Below are positions 14,657 to 28,000 of a DNA stretch of 64,000 nucleotides, piece after piece; the first letter of the stretch is position 1; every line of letters begins with the position of its first letter. Under the pieces are notes generated by a model. It was not told the DNA's origin. It was given only the letters and a program-made list of their open reading frames with translations, and searched no databases. The stretch is taken from positions 61,820,864 to 61,884,863 of the forward strand of contig CM077115.1 in assembly GCA_039619475.1 (NCBI GenBank). The letters are read 5' to 3'. Made by a program: the position numbers and the translations under genes. The DNA is from Icerya purchasi (taxonomy: Eukaryota; Arthropoda; Insecta; Hemiptera; Monophlebidae).

Positions 14657-17600
14657 CATTTCCCGAAGTTTTATTGGCAATAACCTGATTAACCAGAATG
14701 AACTAATTACTTTCAAATTTGGTCATTATTGGTGATTGTTTTATTTTAATTACTATATCTATTAATCAGCATCATCCTTTCAGACGTAATCGTCCACTGG
14801 CAACTAGAATTAAGTGACTTATTAAAATATGTGATTATGTTTTCGAGAAATTATGTTCAAAAATTCGATACATAACAATTATACGACGAATGTAGATAAC
14901 ATCGACTACGTGTTTATAATTGTTGCTGATTATAGCATCCCGATCAAAGACTGTTCATTGCTGACCAGCCCTTGTCCCGTGACACGCAAAATTTAACTTT
15001 AGCTACGTATTTGTTGTGTATTTACTTGCTAAAATAAAACACGCGAGCTGTGTCATATATCTCTTCTACATCTGATGTTAATAATCTCGTCGAAAACTAA
15101 ATTCAAATACGAAAGTATTATTACCTCCCAAGAGCGCATATAAGAATGAAATACTATTGAACAAGTTCACTTCCTCTGAGCCGATTAATTATATTAATTC
15201 AATTTTAATTTAAATATATATATTTTTTCTTTAACATAATATAACTAATGTTTATGTTTCTTTATCCTATAAGTTGCGTTAGTAATTATTTTTTAATAAA
15301 TATTTCACATGTCTTTATACGTTATGTTATAATTTTTCCCTTCTAGTGTACAGCATGTCAAAACGTTAAAGTATGTATACAAATTCGTTAAAATAACTCG
15401 GAACATAATTAGATTTATTTTATTTTTATTCAATTAATGATTGTTAAAATATTGCTTTTGGTAAAAACTTTTGTTCTACTTATCACTTTATCATTATTCT
15501 TTTTGTCCGCATGAAAAAACAAAAATAAAAACTTCTCAGAAACATGCCTACCAACAAAAACTGTTGATCACCATTATTACTAAACCGTTTGATTCCGCGA
15601 AAAATGTGCAAACCTTTATTGCGCGAAGTGAGCTGAATTCAAAAAAAAAAAAAAAAAAAAAAAAAAAACAAAAACAAAAAAGTCGAAGATTAACTGTTTA
15701 GCCACGGAAATAATAAATGACAAATATGAACACGAATCTCGTCAGAAAGCGCTTCTTTCGCTATATAACGAACAAAAATGTGTCCGTAGTCTTAAAAGTT
15801 CCAACCGTTGTGCAAATTGTGACTATACGGATATGTTTGTGGATTCATACATGTTGTACAAATTCTTCTCACACTTGAATCGTATTATAATTGACAGGAG
15901 CTCCTTACGTTGATTTGCGATAAACCTTTTTGTGATGGACAAACGAATCTATTGCATTATCGTATGTCACTTGGATGAACAATTTTACTAATATATTACA
16001 TCATCTATAGCGCTGAACTTTTTTGCATAAAAAAAAAACCTTATGCAAATTTTTGACTGATTCTCAGTCACCAGATATTTCAAATTATTTAGAAAATGGG
16101 CCCTAAAGCATTTAACAAGATATGTTGACATCATTTGACTTACCGAGTTATAGGTAACATTATGAAGTTACGATGATACCTCCCTGCATAATTAAACACG
16201 ATTCACTAGTTGCGTAGTTTATTTTTAAAACGCTAGTTTAATCGGATGTAAATGCAAGAGGTTTACCTTTTTTTTCTTCCACTCGACGTTAAATAGTTAA
16301 AATAAAGGCCTACTAAAAACAATATTTTTTTCAATTTCAATATAACCGTTAATCAAATAAAAATAATAAACGAGCCTATGTCACATTTTTTAAAATTATA
16401 TCGGGTGTGTGAATATGACTCCGCCTTTTTTTGTTAAAATAAAACACATCTACTTGTTTGGAAAATTAAAGAAAAGTTTACCGAAAGAATGCTCCATCTG
16501 CAGGCTACAACCTTCTCCTATCTTTCCGATAATTTACGTATTCCTTGCCTGAAGAAATTCTGGTCTTTTGAGCTGATCCAACTATCAAGCCAAATTTTGA
16601 TACTTTTGTATGAAGTGAACCGTTCTCCCATAACATCTGACTGCATTGTCCGGAATAAATGGTAATCCGAAGAAGCTATGTCTGACGACTATGGTGGGTG
16701 GAGCAGCACTTCGCAGTCCTGTCCATCTAAATATCTTTTCACGACTTATGCGGTATGTGGTTTGACACTGTCATGTTGAAGAATTAATTTACTGTGCCTA
16801 TTCACCCATTCTGGTCGTTTTTCTTCTATGGCTAGTTTCAAACGCATTAATTGTCGTCGGTAACCTTCTCAATTAATAGTTTGAGAGGGTTCGAGCAACT
16901 CATAATATACACATCGCTGATCCCACTAATTGCAGAACATAACCTAGGCACGGTGAATATTTATCTTCGGCTGTGATGGGCCGGGTTCACCTGGCTTCAC
17001 CCAAGCTTTTTGGCGTGTAGAATTCTCATAAGATATCCATTTTTCATCTCCTGTGACTATTCGGCGCAAAAATCCTTTTCTTTGCTGTCTTTGAAATAGC
17101 ACTTCACAAATTGTTTTTCGACGTTCGATGCCTCTTTCAATTCATACGGAACCCAGTTAGCAACTTTTCGAATAATTCTCACTGCTCTTAAACGCTTTGC
17201 AACAGTTGATCGTTCAACATTTAATGCTGCAGCCAATTCCGATTTAGTTTGGTAAGAATCCTCTGCCAATAATGCTTCCAAATTCAGCATCTTCAAATTT
17301 TTTTTTGATGGTTTTCCATGTTCTTTGTCCTCAGTGCCAAAATCATTATTTTGAAATCGTCGAAATCACATTCCTTACAAACTGCATTAGATGGAGCATG
17401 CTTACCGTAAATCTCCACAAGCAAACGATAAGTTTTCGCTGCACTTTACTTCGCAATAAAATAGTGCAGTAACTTACTTGGAACGAAAACCGACATTTTC
17501 AAGGAGGTAAAAACACGTGTTGCTTATATTTCAATCAAATGTCACGTAGTACGTTTAACAGCTGACATAAAGTACTATCGAATACCGGTGTTGCCGTTTA

Positions 17601-18943
17601 TTAGTACACGTAAGAAATACTAAACCGACATCTGTTGCGAAAAGACGGAGTCATATTATACATATAATTTAGCATTTTCACATTACGAAAAAAATACATG
17701 TAATGTAAATATTTTAAATTATATACTTTTTCCGCTACAAATAAACAATCCGATCATTATAAGATGTTTATAAATCATAATCGATAGTTATTTCCATCAG
17801 AGTTCACTTGTTATTGACTTTTCTAACCATCATTGAATTCTCTATGAAGTCTTTCCCCTGCCATGGTTTTAATAACTTAGGCTTTATTCAAATAAAAAAC
17901 GGATTGTACGTTCTAGGACCTTCTCCAGAGACGTAATGTACATTTGCTCCGGAAATAGGTGAAAATATAGCAGAATGAATCTTGCTATCCTCTGCCTTTA
18001 TTTAACGAGAATATATTGTTTGTTTCGAGTATAACACTAAATTCGGTAGCCGAATATATATATATATATCGAAAAATAATACGTATTACCAGTACCGTAA
18101 TAATGTCTTTATTCGTTTCCGCTGCGTAATGAAATACGGTGTTTCCTTCGTGATCTAATGCATCCAATTTAATATTTCTGTTTAATAAAAGTTTAATAAT
18201 TTGGAAATTTAAATTTTTAATGGCTAAATGTATCGGAAAGAGACCATTGAACGGATCCGGTGTATCCAAATATCTGTAAAACATATTTACGAACGCGAAT
18301 ATTAACTGGAATAAATAATTGATTAAAGTTAATATTTCCTATAATTAAAAATGAACTCTTGCGAGTCTAGTAGTTAAACAAGCCGACTGGCTGACTCATG
18401 ATTTCGATTCAGCGGCATTTCCTAATAAAAGACAAAAAACCAGCAGGGTGGTTGTATTTTTGGTTTCATTAGACTTCATTTATTAATAAATTATGAAAAC
18501 CTTAATTCTCTACTCGTTCTGACAAGTTCCTACCATGAATCCATGCGACTGTCTATCTCTTTTTTAGTCATTTATTTTTTTGTATTTTTCTCATAACCTA
18601 TTCTGATAAAACTTATAATCTGTAAAATTTTCTTTAAACATAATAATTACTCTAAAAATAATTTAGTAAATATACGATAACCGTTTCCTGAATTCAATTA
18701 ACGGTATAAAACAATTAATCATTATGAAAAAATATTTAATTTAAAAAAGAAAAAATCATTAAAAAATATATTAATAAAACACGCCAGTCTATTTTAGAGT
18801 ATGTATTCGCTGAGAATAGAAGTTATTATAACGAATAACGTGTCAATACGATTAATGAATAATTTCATTGCGATAAGCGCTTTGATTGATCGCTCAAATA
18901 TTCCAAAAAACAAATTACACAGTTAAAATATTAGTTTAGAAGT

Positions 18944-19018
<75 letters not shown>

Positions 19019-22000
19019 TTAAAAAAAAACTGTTCCGGTACATAATTTCGAAGTTAAGCAAATAATAAATAGAATTTTCGAGGGGGGAAAACGATAACAA
19101 AAGTAGCTTTCGGTTGTTTCTATGTACTCTTTCTATGGCTTTCTAAAGATTGCTTTTATTTTCTGTGTTTAAAATAATATTCGAAATCTGTTCTTTATAT
19201 TTAAATGTGCATTATTTTTCCTACATCCTTCCGTATAGTAAAATACAATTTAACATTAGTTTATAAACAAACTAATTTTCAGAACTTTAAGTGTCCCACA
19301 TTGAGCACATAAATCGTGGAAAAAAAAATTATAATTAATTTTAAAGTAATTTAATATAATGACTTTCATAGTCGTTCTTACTATTTATTACAATTATTAT
19401 TCGTTCTATTTACTTACCAATACCCACTGATTAAATATTAAAGTAAAAAATTAACACAATACCTCATTTAATGCTCTTTTTTGCTAGTACTAATGTAAAT
19501 CGATATAATCTATTTTATAATAAATGAGCGTAATTTAAAATTTTTCTGATGAAGGGTATTTAGACAATACTTTGATGTTTCAAATGCAACATAATGACGA
19601 CTTCAGCATTCGTAAAAAAAGGTATTACGATAACTTAACGTAGTTAGCGCGTTACAAAGAATAATCTAATATAAATAAACAAAATGACCGGTTCAAAGTA
19701 ACGTTTTGTAAATTATGAAAAATTCATACATTTTATTATATTAGAATTATTAATTAAATAAATTGTATTACTGATATTAGTAGACAAAAATAATAACACG
19801 CTTATCATATACTCATCGTAACGCTTTTGAGTTTAGTCCATCTAAGCCCCAAAAATATAAAAGTATATTATTATCATTGTTTGTTGATATAAGTAATATA
19901 ATTTATTTTAGTAATGTTTTGTTCTAAGACGAAAACAGCCCTAAAAACGAATGAATTTCATGTAACTAAAAGGAAAACCAGAAATATAACAAAAATTCTT
20001 GTTTATTTCCTTCTCAGTAAACGGTTAATGATGAGAGAAGAATAAAAAAAAAAAATAAATAAATAAATATATTCAAGAAAGTAATTATTTATTATACAGA
20101 AAATAGATTTTATTTTCATGATTTACATAATTATAGCGCTTATTAGTAAAGACGGAGTTTACTTATCAGAAAACCGAAAACGCATCCAGGTCAATACAGT
20201 GCAAAAAACGATTTCATTTGAAATCCCAAGGTTACCAAAATTCACTAAAATTTCTATAGGGACGATAACTATCATGTCTGGTGATAATATTGCTCATAAG
20301 CGTCAAATCAAACCTTGGATAAAATGATTAGTGTTTTCAGTGTGTAAACTAAATTGAAGTTTTCCGAACATTTTTTTTATTTACATACAAATTTTGATTA
20401 TAAATATATTTTAGATCGAATGTTATTTTACAAAGCTACATCGCTAGTTTATGGCCTGTGGTTAAATTGCTTATTTGTCGATTTTGAGGGTTCACGTTCG
20501 AAATCAGGTTGTTCCAAGCATAAGTTACATGCAAACTCCTTACCGGGTTAAAATCAAATCGGTACCACGGAAATTTTAGATAGTAAAAGTAGAGCCATGC
20601 TTAATGTATAACATTGTAAATTGTTCTGGTTATTTATTGCAATTTTCAAAATTGATTTCATTCTGTTTTACGTTATACTAATAATTGATTACTGTATTAC
20701 ACATTTATTAATGTTATTAATGTATTGTAATGTATACATTAAAACTATATTTGATTTCGTATAACCACTACTAGCGCTTTGTAGCGCATTTGTGGATTCT
20801 TAATAATAATAATAAATTGAAATTGAAATTGAAATATTTCGAGAGGCAGAACTGGTTTGATAGCTAATTATTTCAGTATCATTAGGCTACGAAAACACTA
20901 TGAAAACCTTAATTTCACAATCAACATTACTGTAAACTAAAGTACCACACAAAATTTGCATATGATTGCTACAATTATTAAAATGGCGATCTTTTTAAAG
21001 TTTAAGACAATTCCGTTCATGGAACTAGTTTATAGCGCAGTATCGTTTTTCATAATTTCTGTTTCTCCTTGTTTCTTCCACTGAACTAATGTCAACCAAA
21101 CTTCCTATAATTTTTTCATTCTTTTTTCATTTTTTTCCGCAGCTTCGTTACTTTTTTATTTATTTTTATAAAAAAATTACCATTACTTTTGGTTTGCCCT
21201 TTTTACTCCTTGATATTCATTATATTTTAATCGTTATTTTTTATTTAATTTTTCAATCATCTCCATGTGAAATTAATTTGAAAACGACAATTACGAGAAA
21301 TCGTAATTTTAAATTTTACATTTTAAACAGAATAATCCCCAAAAAAAATTTACGACAAATTAAAAAAAAAAAAAAAAGTCGATAATTTTAAAATTAATAA
21401 ACATACTTTTCTACCTCCGGGCGGAACAGGATATCTATTGTGTTTAACTGTACTGCAATATGGGCTAGTGTCCACGCAGGATTTTCGTGTAGGAAGTCGC
21501 ATACTTTCTGAATAACGTTCACATTACATAACTGTTGAAAAAAAAACAAAAAACGATAATTTTTTATTTTTATTATTATTTATTCGCATATTATGCCGAC
21601 GCGACACAACTGTTTAGCCAATTAAATGAGATGCGTTGCCTGAAAACGCTATAAAAATAAGATCTTAACACCATAAATCAAAAAGGGAAAAAAAAGTTAA
21701 AAAATGACAAACCACAAACGAGAACCGAAATACCATTTTTAAAAATTTACAAATTAAAAGATTTTCTCATCACAGTGCGATGGAAAATAATTAGAATTTG
21801 GAAAATTTGATATTAATGGTTACTTTTATAGCATAGGGTCCACCAAATATAAGTTGCGAGTTTAGGAGTCTCCACGTGTAACGTTAATGTGCACCCGAAA
21901 TAATTAAACTTTAATATTGTTAAGTTATGATAAAATTGCTTAAAGTATGTTCGCATTTATTATAGGCGTTTTTGAACAGACCGTAAGTTAGCTTATTTCA

Positions 22001-25000
22001 GCAAAGTGAATATTTCTTTGAATATGTATGAGTGAATATTTTTTTGAATTCTTTAATTCGATGTTTTAATTTTCAGTTCATATTATATACACCGTAATCA
22101 TCTGTGCTGGTTACTGTAAATATACACTGAGTCACAAAAGTCTTTACACGCCTACGAAATTTTTGTATTCCTGCAGTTATTGTGAGATTCACTAAAGATA
22201 GAAAAATGAAGGAAAGTATATTATCTTCTAATAATAAAGAAAAACAAGAAACATAATATTTGAACGAGAAAAAAACTAAATTGAAAGAACTGGGGTCAAA
22301 AAACTGAAAATTGAACAAAAAAATACATCGTAAAAGTCTTTACACAGCCAGATAAAAAAATGAAAATATGCCTCTGAGATCAATAAAAACTGAAAAAATT
22401 TGGCAACTTAATAATTCGTAGCATTTCCGTTTGCATCGGTTACACATTGTAATCGATGCGACATGTTTAAAATTATCTTACTGGTGTATTCGGTCGTCAT
22501 ATTATTCCGCTTGCAATCGTTGTCGTAACTCAGCTTTGGAGGTAATTTGCGTTTGGTGAATCCGGCGATCCAACTCGTCCCAGACATTCTCTATGGGATT
22601 TAGGTCCGTTGATTGGGCGGCGATTTTAAGGACTTTGGGGCATCGATAGACAAGCCATTCTCGTACTATACGTGATTTATTCTTAGGATCGTTGTTCTGA
22701 TAAAATTTAAACGATCGTGAAATCCCTAATTTTAGTAAGTTTTCCCTTAAAAGCTTAACACAAATATTGGCATTCATAATCGTGTCAATGAAGATTAACT
22801 CGCCCACACCCCCTGCTGAAATACAACCCCATACCATAACGCTGCCGCCTCCGTGTTTGACCGTTGGTTTCACATTTTTCGGTTTTAATTCTGCATTAGG
22901 CTTCCTCCACACCATAACTTTACCATCGGAGCTAAAAATATTAAATTTTGATTCGTCGCAAAATATTACATCAATGCAATACGATTCAGGCTTCCAAACA
23001 TTCTCGAAAGCAAAATTCAGTCGGATTTTCCGATTAATGTTTTTTTTCGAGCGACTCGGCAATTAAATCCTTCTTTTCTGATGACAGGACGGATGATTTC
23101 AGCGCTACAATGCTTTTTGGTTTTTCTGCACAGTATTCAGATGTTAATTTAGGAGGCACGCTAAGTTTCGGGTTCACTTTTATTTTTCGAATAATAGGCC
23201 GCGATTCATGCGGCCTAACGATCTTTGGACGACCAGTTTGTTTCAAATCTTCAAGTCGATCTTCGATTTTAAAGCGGCGTTGTACAATCTCTGCGACTGC
23301 ATTCCCGTTTACTTGCGAGTAAATGTGCAATTTTTGTACACGACATTTCACGCGTAGCATGAACATTTATCAATTGACGAACATCGAAAGAAATTTCTTT
23401 CCGCATTTTACATTCAACGATTGTGTGAACAGCTTTACAAAAGTTTACAAGTAATTAAAAGTGGATTCAACTCGTTGCAGTGAACGGAAAACGCGGAAGC
23501 GGAAGTGTTACGTAGTGGGCGGAGCTACTGCCGATAACGTTTTTATCGCGGTAGACTGCCTAATTATTGGGAAAGGGCAATTTCAACTTGCTGTTGTGTA
23601 AAGACTTTTGTGACGTATTTTTTCCTTCTATCTTTAGTTTTTTGGCCCTAGTTCTTTCAATTTAGTTTTTTTCTTGTTCGAATATTATGTTCCTTATTGT
23701 TCCTAGTCCTAAGAAGCTATTACATTTTTCTCCAGTTTTCTATCTGAAAAACAGCTCGCGATAATTGCAAGAAAATAAGACTCAATGTATATGTAAAATA
23801 TTAAATTAAATAAAATTATAAGTTTTATCACGCGTATAGTAGGAACTTAAATATACATATGTATATATACCGGACCACCCAAAAAGTTTCAACGATTTCA
23901 AAAATTTATAAAAATATTCGATTAGTAGGAAGAGCGACCATAACGCGCTCAATGCGCGGTAAAAAACGTTAATTTTATTCCTAATATGCGTCACAGTAAC
24001 TATGTCGCATTGACCGAAGCAGCAGCGCACGTTTGCGGGCGAATGTCATTTTCTAACAGTGAATCTGTGATAAGCGTGCAACGGGAATTCCGAAAACATT
24101 TTTACATTGCTCCGCGAAAACCGGGACCAAAATACGTTATGACTCATTTGGTACATAGGAGCGTTATGGCTAATTGGAAAACCCCGAATACGATGAATAA
24201 AACGTAGTGTCCAAATACTTTTGTTACCGTTAAAAATATAGTATTTTTTGTATTTTTTTTTTTTTTTAATTGTCATTCATTACGTTTCGTTTGATAAATT
24301 TATTAGTTAAAATACTTCTCTGACCAAATTCATTATTGAAAAATCTAAAAAAAAAAAAAAAACAAGTTGGAATTTTTTTGCTAAAATTAAAAATTTTTCA
24401 TGTGTCCGAATACTTCTGTGGCTTACTGTATATATATGCAACACGCAAATACGCACTCATATACATACATAATTACTTATACTTAAATCTTCAGTATATT
24501 TTCAGATATACTTAATTATGCATATAAACTCATATCCATTTAAGCACTTAAGATGTTTTCATACCTTCGGTACTTCAAATGAACAGAAAAACTTAAAATT
24601 TTTTTTATACGTCTGCGCCATCTACAGAATATATCGTGAGATACAGAGGCGGTATTGTTTATAATCTATTGCGCAGTAACAAGAACAAAAGAAAAATATA
24701 AGTGGTCAATGCAGCTAATCACTGTGCATATTACTTATCAAATGTGGTAGTTAATTTATTAACCACCGCCCTCCAAAGAGTTAAATAATCCGGAGGTATG
24801 TAAACAATCAAAAGAAATTGCGATTTTGGAATAGATCAATTTACATTTAAATGTACTACCCCGCTATATTGTTTAGTTATAAAAAGATTACTCCTTTTCT
24901 TTTTAACACGAATAAATTTTATGGCTGAAAGTCGTTGTAAATTTTTTCGGATCAAAAAGTGGCCAAATTCCCTAACCTACAAAAAACGTTACGGATAAAC

Positions 25001-28000
25001 AAAAAAAATGGATAACGAAGAAGGTAAATTTATCTACTCTTATTCTCCTGATACTTTTTTGAATAAGTTTTGTGTAAAAAATACATTAATATTTGTTATA
25101 AGTTATGCACAAAATTAAATATTAAATATTTCTTTAGTAATCGTTTTCTAATATTAATATCGATTTAACTTATAAATTATCTGACAAACTTCAATTCGAA
25201 AATTTCCCATTTATATCACTCTAATTAGAATATCGTGAAAAAAGTGGAGTACTGCGAACATTAATAAATCCACTCTTCAGAAACAACCAGAATACAGAGA
25301 ATATAAATATTTTGAACGGGGACAAAAAGATTTCGAAGTTTTTCTGATTCGTCAGAACGGTCACTATTTAATTCCGATCATTCTCAAGTCGACTTGAAAA
25401 CACTTCATAGCGGGAAGTTTATCGAATTTATGTTCAAGCCGTTCAGTTTAGATCCAAATAATATCTTCTATTTCTACTACCAGTGGATAATAGTACATCT
25501 GTATGTACACGTTGTGTCTATACTTCATGTTGAATATTTGAAAACAAAATATTATCATGTACTTAATTATCGCGAATTTTTCTTAGCTATTATAAATGTA
25601 CAACCTTAATTGTGCTCTGCAGAATAATTTCATTTTTTAATAAAAACTGATTAATTTCATCATTTTGTTTTACTTTGAAAATAAAATTTTACTTAATGAA
25701 TACTGATGCTGTCCAAATGCATTTCTGATTTATGTCCATGTGTAAATAATGCTCTTTCGACAATAACACATGGGGTTTTAATATGAAAGGTGAAACCATA
25801 AAACATGTTCATTATTTGTATGTTTCTTTTTGAAAAAGAGAAAATTTTATTTGTAACTTATGGCAAATTCCGAATTTTTTTTTGTTTCTAATTATTTATC
25901 TACCCTCTTCAGCTTTAACACAATGATAACCTTTGCACTTTCAATATATGACAACAGGATTCGGAGTTCTACTCGAATGAAACACCGCTGCCTAATTAAC
26001 CTTGCTACAACAGCAAGTTAATTAGAATAATAATATTATAAAAAAATTTACTTCTACTTTTTCCATCTGAAATTTTAATTAGAATCAAAATACACATATC
26101 TATGATTTATAGCGGACTCGTAAATTATAATCTAAAATGAACAGTATCCTAACTATTCTTTTTTATTGAGAATGGTTTATCACGTAATATTATATTTCAT
26201 TCACGAGCATATATACATATACAGAAGGATACTATTAAGATATCTGATTAAATTATATTTTTTTAAATTCTGGAAAAAGTGTAACAACTGATTGAATTGT
26301 GGAAAGTTTTACAAAATATTTATTTTATTCGATTTGCAGACGCATGCTTTTTCCTTAGAAAAATGTGTCAGTCTCAATTTAGTTCGCTATAACATAGAAC
26401 CACTTAGAATCAACATAACCAGCAAACTACTATGAATATTAAATAAGACATTAAAAAATCTTAACTTGTGATTAAAGCGAGGTACTTTTTTATGAAGAAT
26501 GTTCCGCAATAAAGTTACAATTTTTAATTGTACTACAAATCGTGTAATTGCAATATACTCCGCTTTAATGAACAGAGAAATATTTGGTTTCAATAAACTG
26601 AAGTTTAGTCAATTATGTTTTTATATTATTTATATGATTACATAATTAACAGTTATCAATAAAAATTTGCATTGGTAAACAAAATTGCATAATTGTATTA
26701 TTAATTAAAAGTAGTTCACATAAAAGATTATTTAATGACCTTTTTTTAACCTTTGAAAGATTTTTCATTTCTTTTTCTGGAAAATATGGTAGCTACATTA
26801 CTACAGAATGATTAATATCCAATAAATTTGAAAAACATTTTATTTAAATTTTAAAATTAAAAAAAACAAAAACCTTTACTGATAAGAAATTGCTTGCAAT
26901 AGAAAAATTTGGAAAAATAAAAGGGGAAAACAGATGTACTCTAATTTATGTTCTATTTATCATTTTAAGGGATTAAATGGCGTAAAATTTACTCAAATTT
27001 ATTCATGATTTAAGATGTACTACAAATGCAATAAAAATGAATTGGCTTGTTTCTCAAGAAATACGTTTGCTATCACCGGGCACGAAAAAAATCAGCATTA
27101 CTGGTTTGCTATTTAGGAAAAACGTTTGCACTTTTATTTTGAATACTCCTCGGAATATTTAAAATTTCGAAAATTGAAGGATAGAGAAAATAATTCAAGT
27201 CCTGTTTTTATGACAATGTACCATGAAATTTCTGCAAATGAAATCAATTTTATTTCTAGAAAAATCGTTTACTGTACACAGTAAGAAAAAAATAATTCGC
27301 AACTGGAAAATTAGGTACAAACTGTATACAAGAATTACGGAAAATAAATACGAAAACTTAGTAGATGCAGCAATTGAATGTGAAAAAAGCTGCGCCATGA
27401 ATGCAATTTTTTTTTCTAGTAATATAGTTCTATAGAAGGTAGTTAATTACTAAACGGATGAACAAATTGGAAAATAATTAACGATGTCCACAACAGAATT
27501 AACAGTTAATATAAATCATGATATTTTGATTAATACCGAATTAAAAATTTTTCTTTCTTATATTTTGGTAATTTAAATATTACAGTTTAATATTCAGCCG
27601 CTTTATAATAAAATAAATCATAATAGTAAAAAATTAATAAAACAAATAAAAAAATCATTACGGTTAAGCATCAAAAGCTTAAGATAGCACATTAATTTCA
27701 TTCTATCGTTACGGCTGATAAAAATGATATAAGTACAAACGGAGCTAAATATGATTTTGTACTCACTTCCTTTGATAATGATAAAAGTAATGGTATTCTA
27801 TCTTTAAATATATCGAACTTCGTTTCTGCATTCTCCAAATTAAGCGTTCGGTAAATACTAAATAAATAAATAATTATACTCTATAGTATACAAATACTTA
27901 ATCAGAGCTAACTAGAATAAAAATTCAACAATACAGGGTTATTTAAAATTCTAATAGAAAATTCCAAGTCTATAGAAGTAAGAAAATACGAAACGAACAG

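Noticed and set aside
22767..23066. 99-codon plus-strand frame
   Set aside because: It is the antisense shadow of the Tc1-like transposase.
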